DNA from: Streptomyces monomycini | GTDB lineage: Bacteria; Actinomycetota; Actinomycetes; Streptomycetales; Streptomycetaceae | Length of the DNA stretch: 64,000 nt | Direction of reading: 5' to 3' | NCBI RefSeq assembly: GCF_022271435.1 | Contig: NZ_JAFIQY010000003.1 | Location: 186,001 to 250,000 of the forward strand | In this document: positions 63,977-64,000 of the stretch, piece by piece | How positions within the stretch are numbered: the first letter of the stretch is position 1 | Layout: every line of letters starts with the position of its first letter | Position numbers and translations under genes: made by a program | The notes under the pieces: model-generated | Seen by the model: the letters and a program-made list of their open reading frames with translations, nothing else | Database searches by the model: none | What the model was told of the DNA's origin: nothing

Positions 63977-64000
63977 ATCGAGAACCAGGAATCAGGAACC

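Overview
The window is high-GC, gene-dense DNA with the codon bias, GGAGG-type ribosome binding sites, GTG/TTG starts and ATGA/GTGA overlaps of a Streptomyces or close relative. The copZ-copA, citrate synthase and recD2 order matches what I recall of the S. coelicolor chromosome (SCO2730-SCO2737). No rRNA, tRNA, CRISPR array, insertion sequence or replication origin was recognised. Feature starts were set by hand from ribosome binding sites and family lengths and often differ from the longest open frame.

Region 1 (1-14854) is mainly a myo-inositol utilisation locus. A leftward operon iolC - aldolase-like gene - iolB - iolD - iolA(mmsA) is divergent from a rightward set of an IolE-like TIM barrel, iolG and an iolT-like sugar porter. 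Both promoters are perfect or near-perfect TTGACA types interleaved with GTCCTTA/TGTCCTTACA boxes resembling a GntR-type IolR site. The same box lies between -35 and -10 of a second Gfo/Idh gene at 13784, which suggests one regulon. A styrene-monooxygenase-type flavoprotein fragment, a GNAT acetyltransferase, a small HTH protein and a ketopantoate reductase-like gene are also here.

Region 2 (14935-23687) is housekeeping: a CPA-type antiporter, copper resistance (CsoR-type operator, copZ, copA), citrate synthase and RecD2 helicase, with a candidate small RNA ending in a perfect 30-bp palindrome. Region 3 (23819-30369) is a second carbohydrate locus: a translationally coupled operon of Gfo/Idh dehydrogenase, DUF993 aldolase-like protein and sugar isomerase, divergent from a LacI regulator. 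After it come a MarR-GNAT fusion with tandem perfect operators and another TIM-barrel isomerase.

Region 4 (30370-53509) holds cell-surface and metabolic genes: a secreted GH3 hexosaminidase, a lipoprotein, an S37 peptidase, a double ABC exporter, a phytase-like lipoprotein, a penicillin-binding protein and a secreted GH65 protein. The GH65 gene shares a control region with a degenerate ABC ATPase - YhgE/Pip - TetR operon. A malic enzyme and an F420-reductase/hemerythrin fusion follow.

Region 5 (53574-63976) is a polymorphic toxin locus and the most unusual part of the window. It has a LysR remnant, an Imm35/YrhB-like immunity candidate, a WXG100-like protein and a 2012-residue toxin. The toxin combines a CpnT-like N-terminus, three tandem papain-fold glutamine-deamidase domains with intact Cys-His-Asp triads, and a C-terminal HxE...PC...C deaminase. 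A P-loop/SUKH-4 fusion immunity candidate follows, then a 14-bp tandem repeat array at the window edge.
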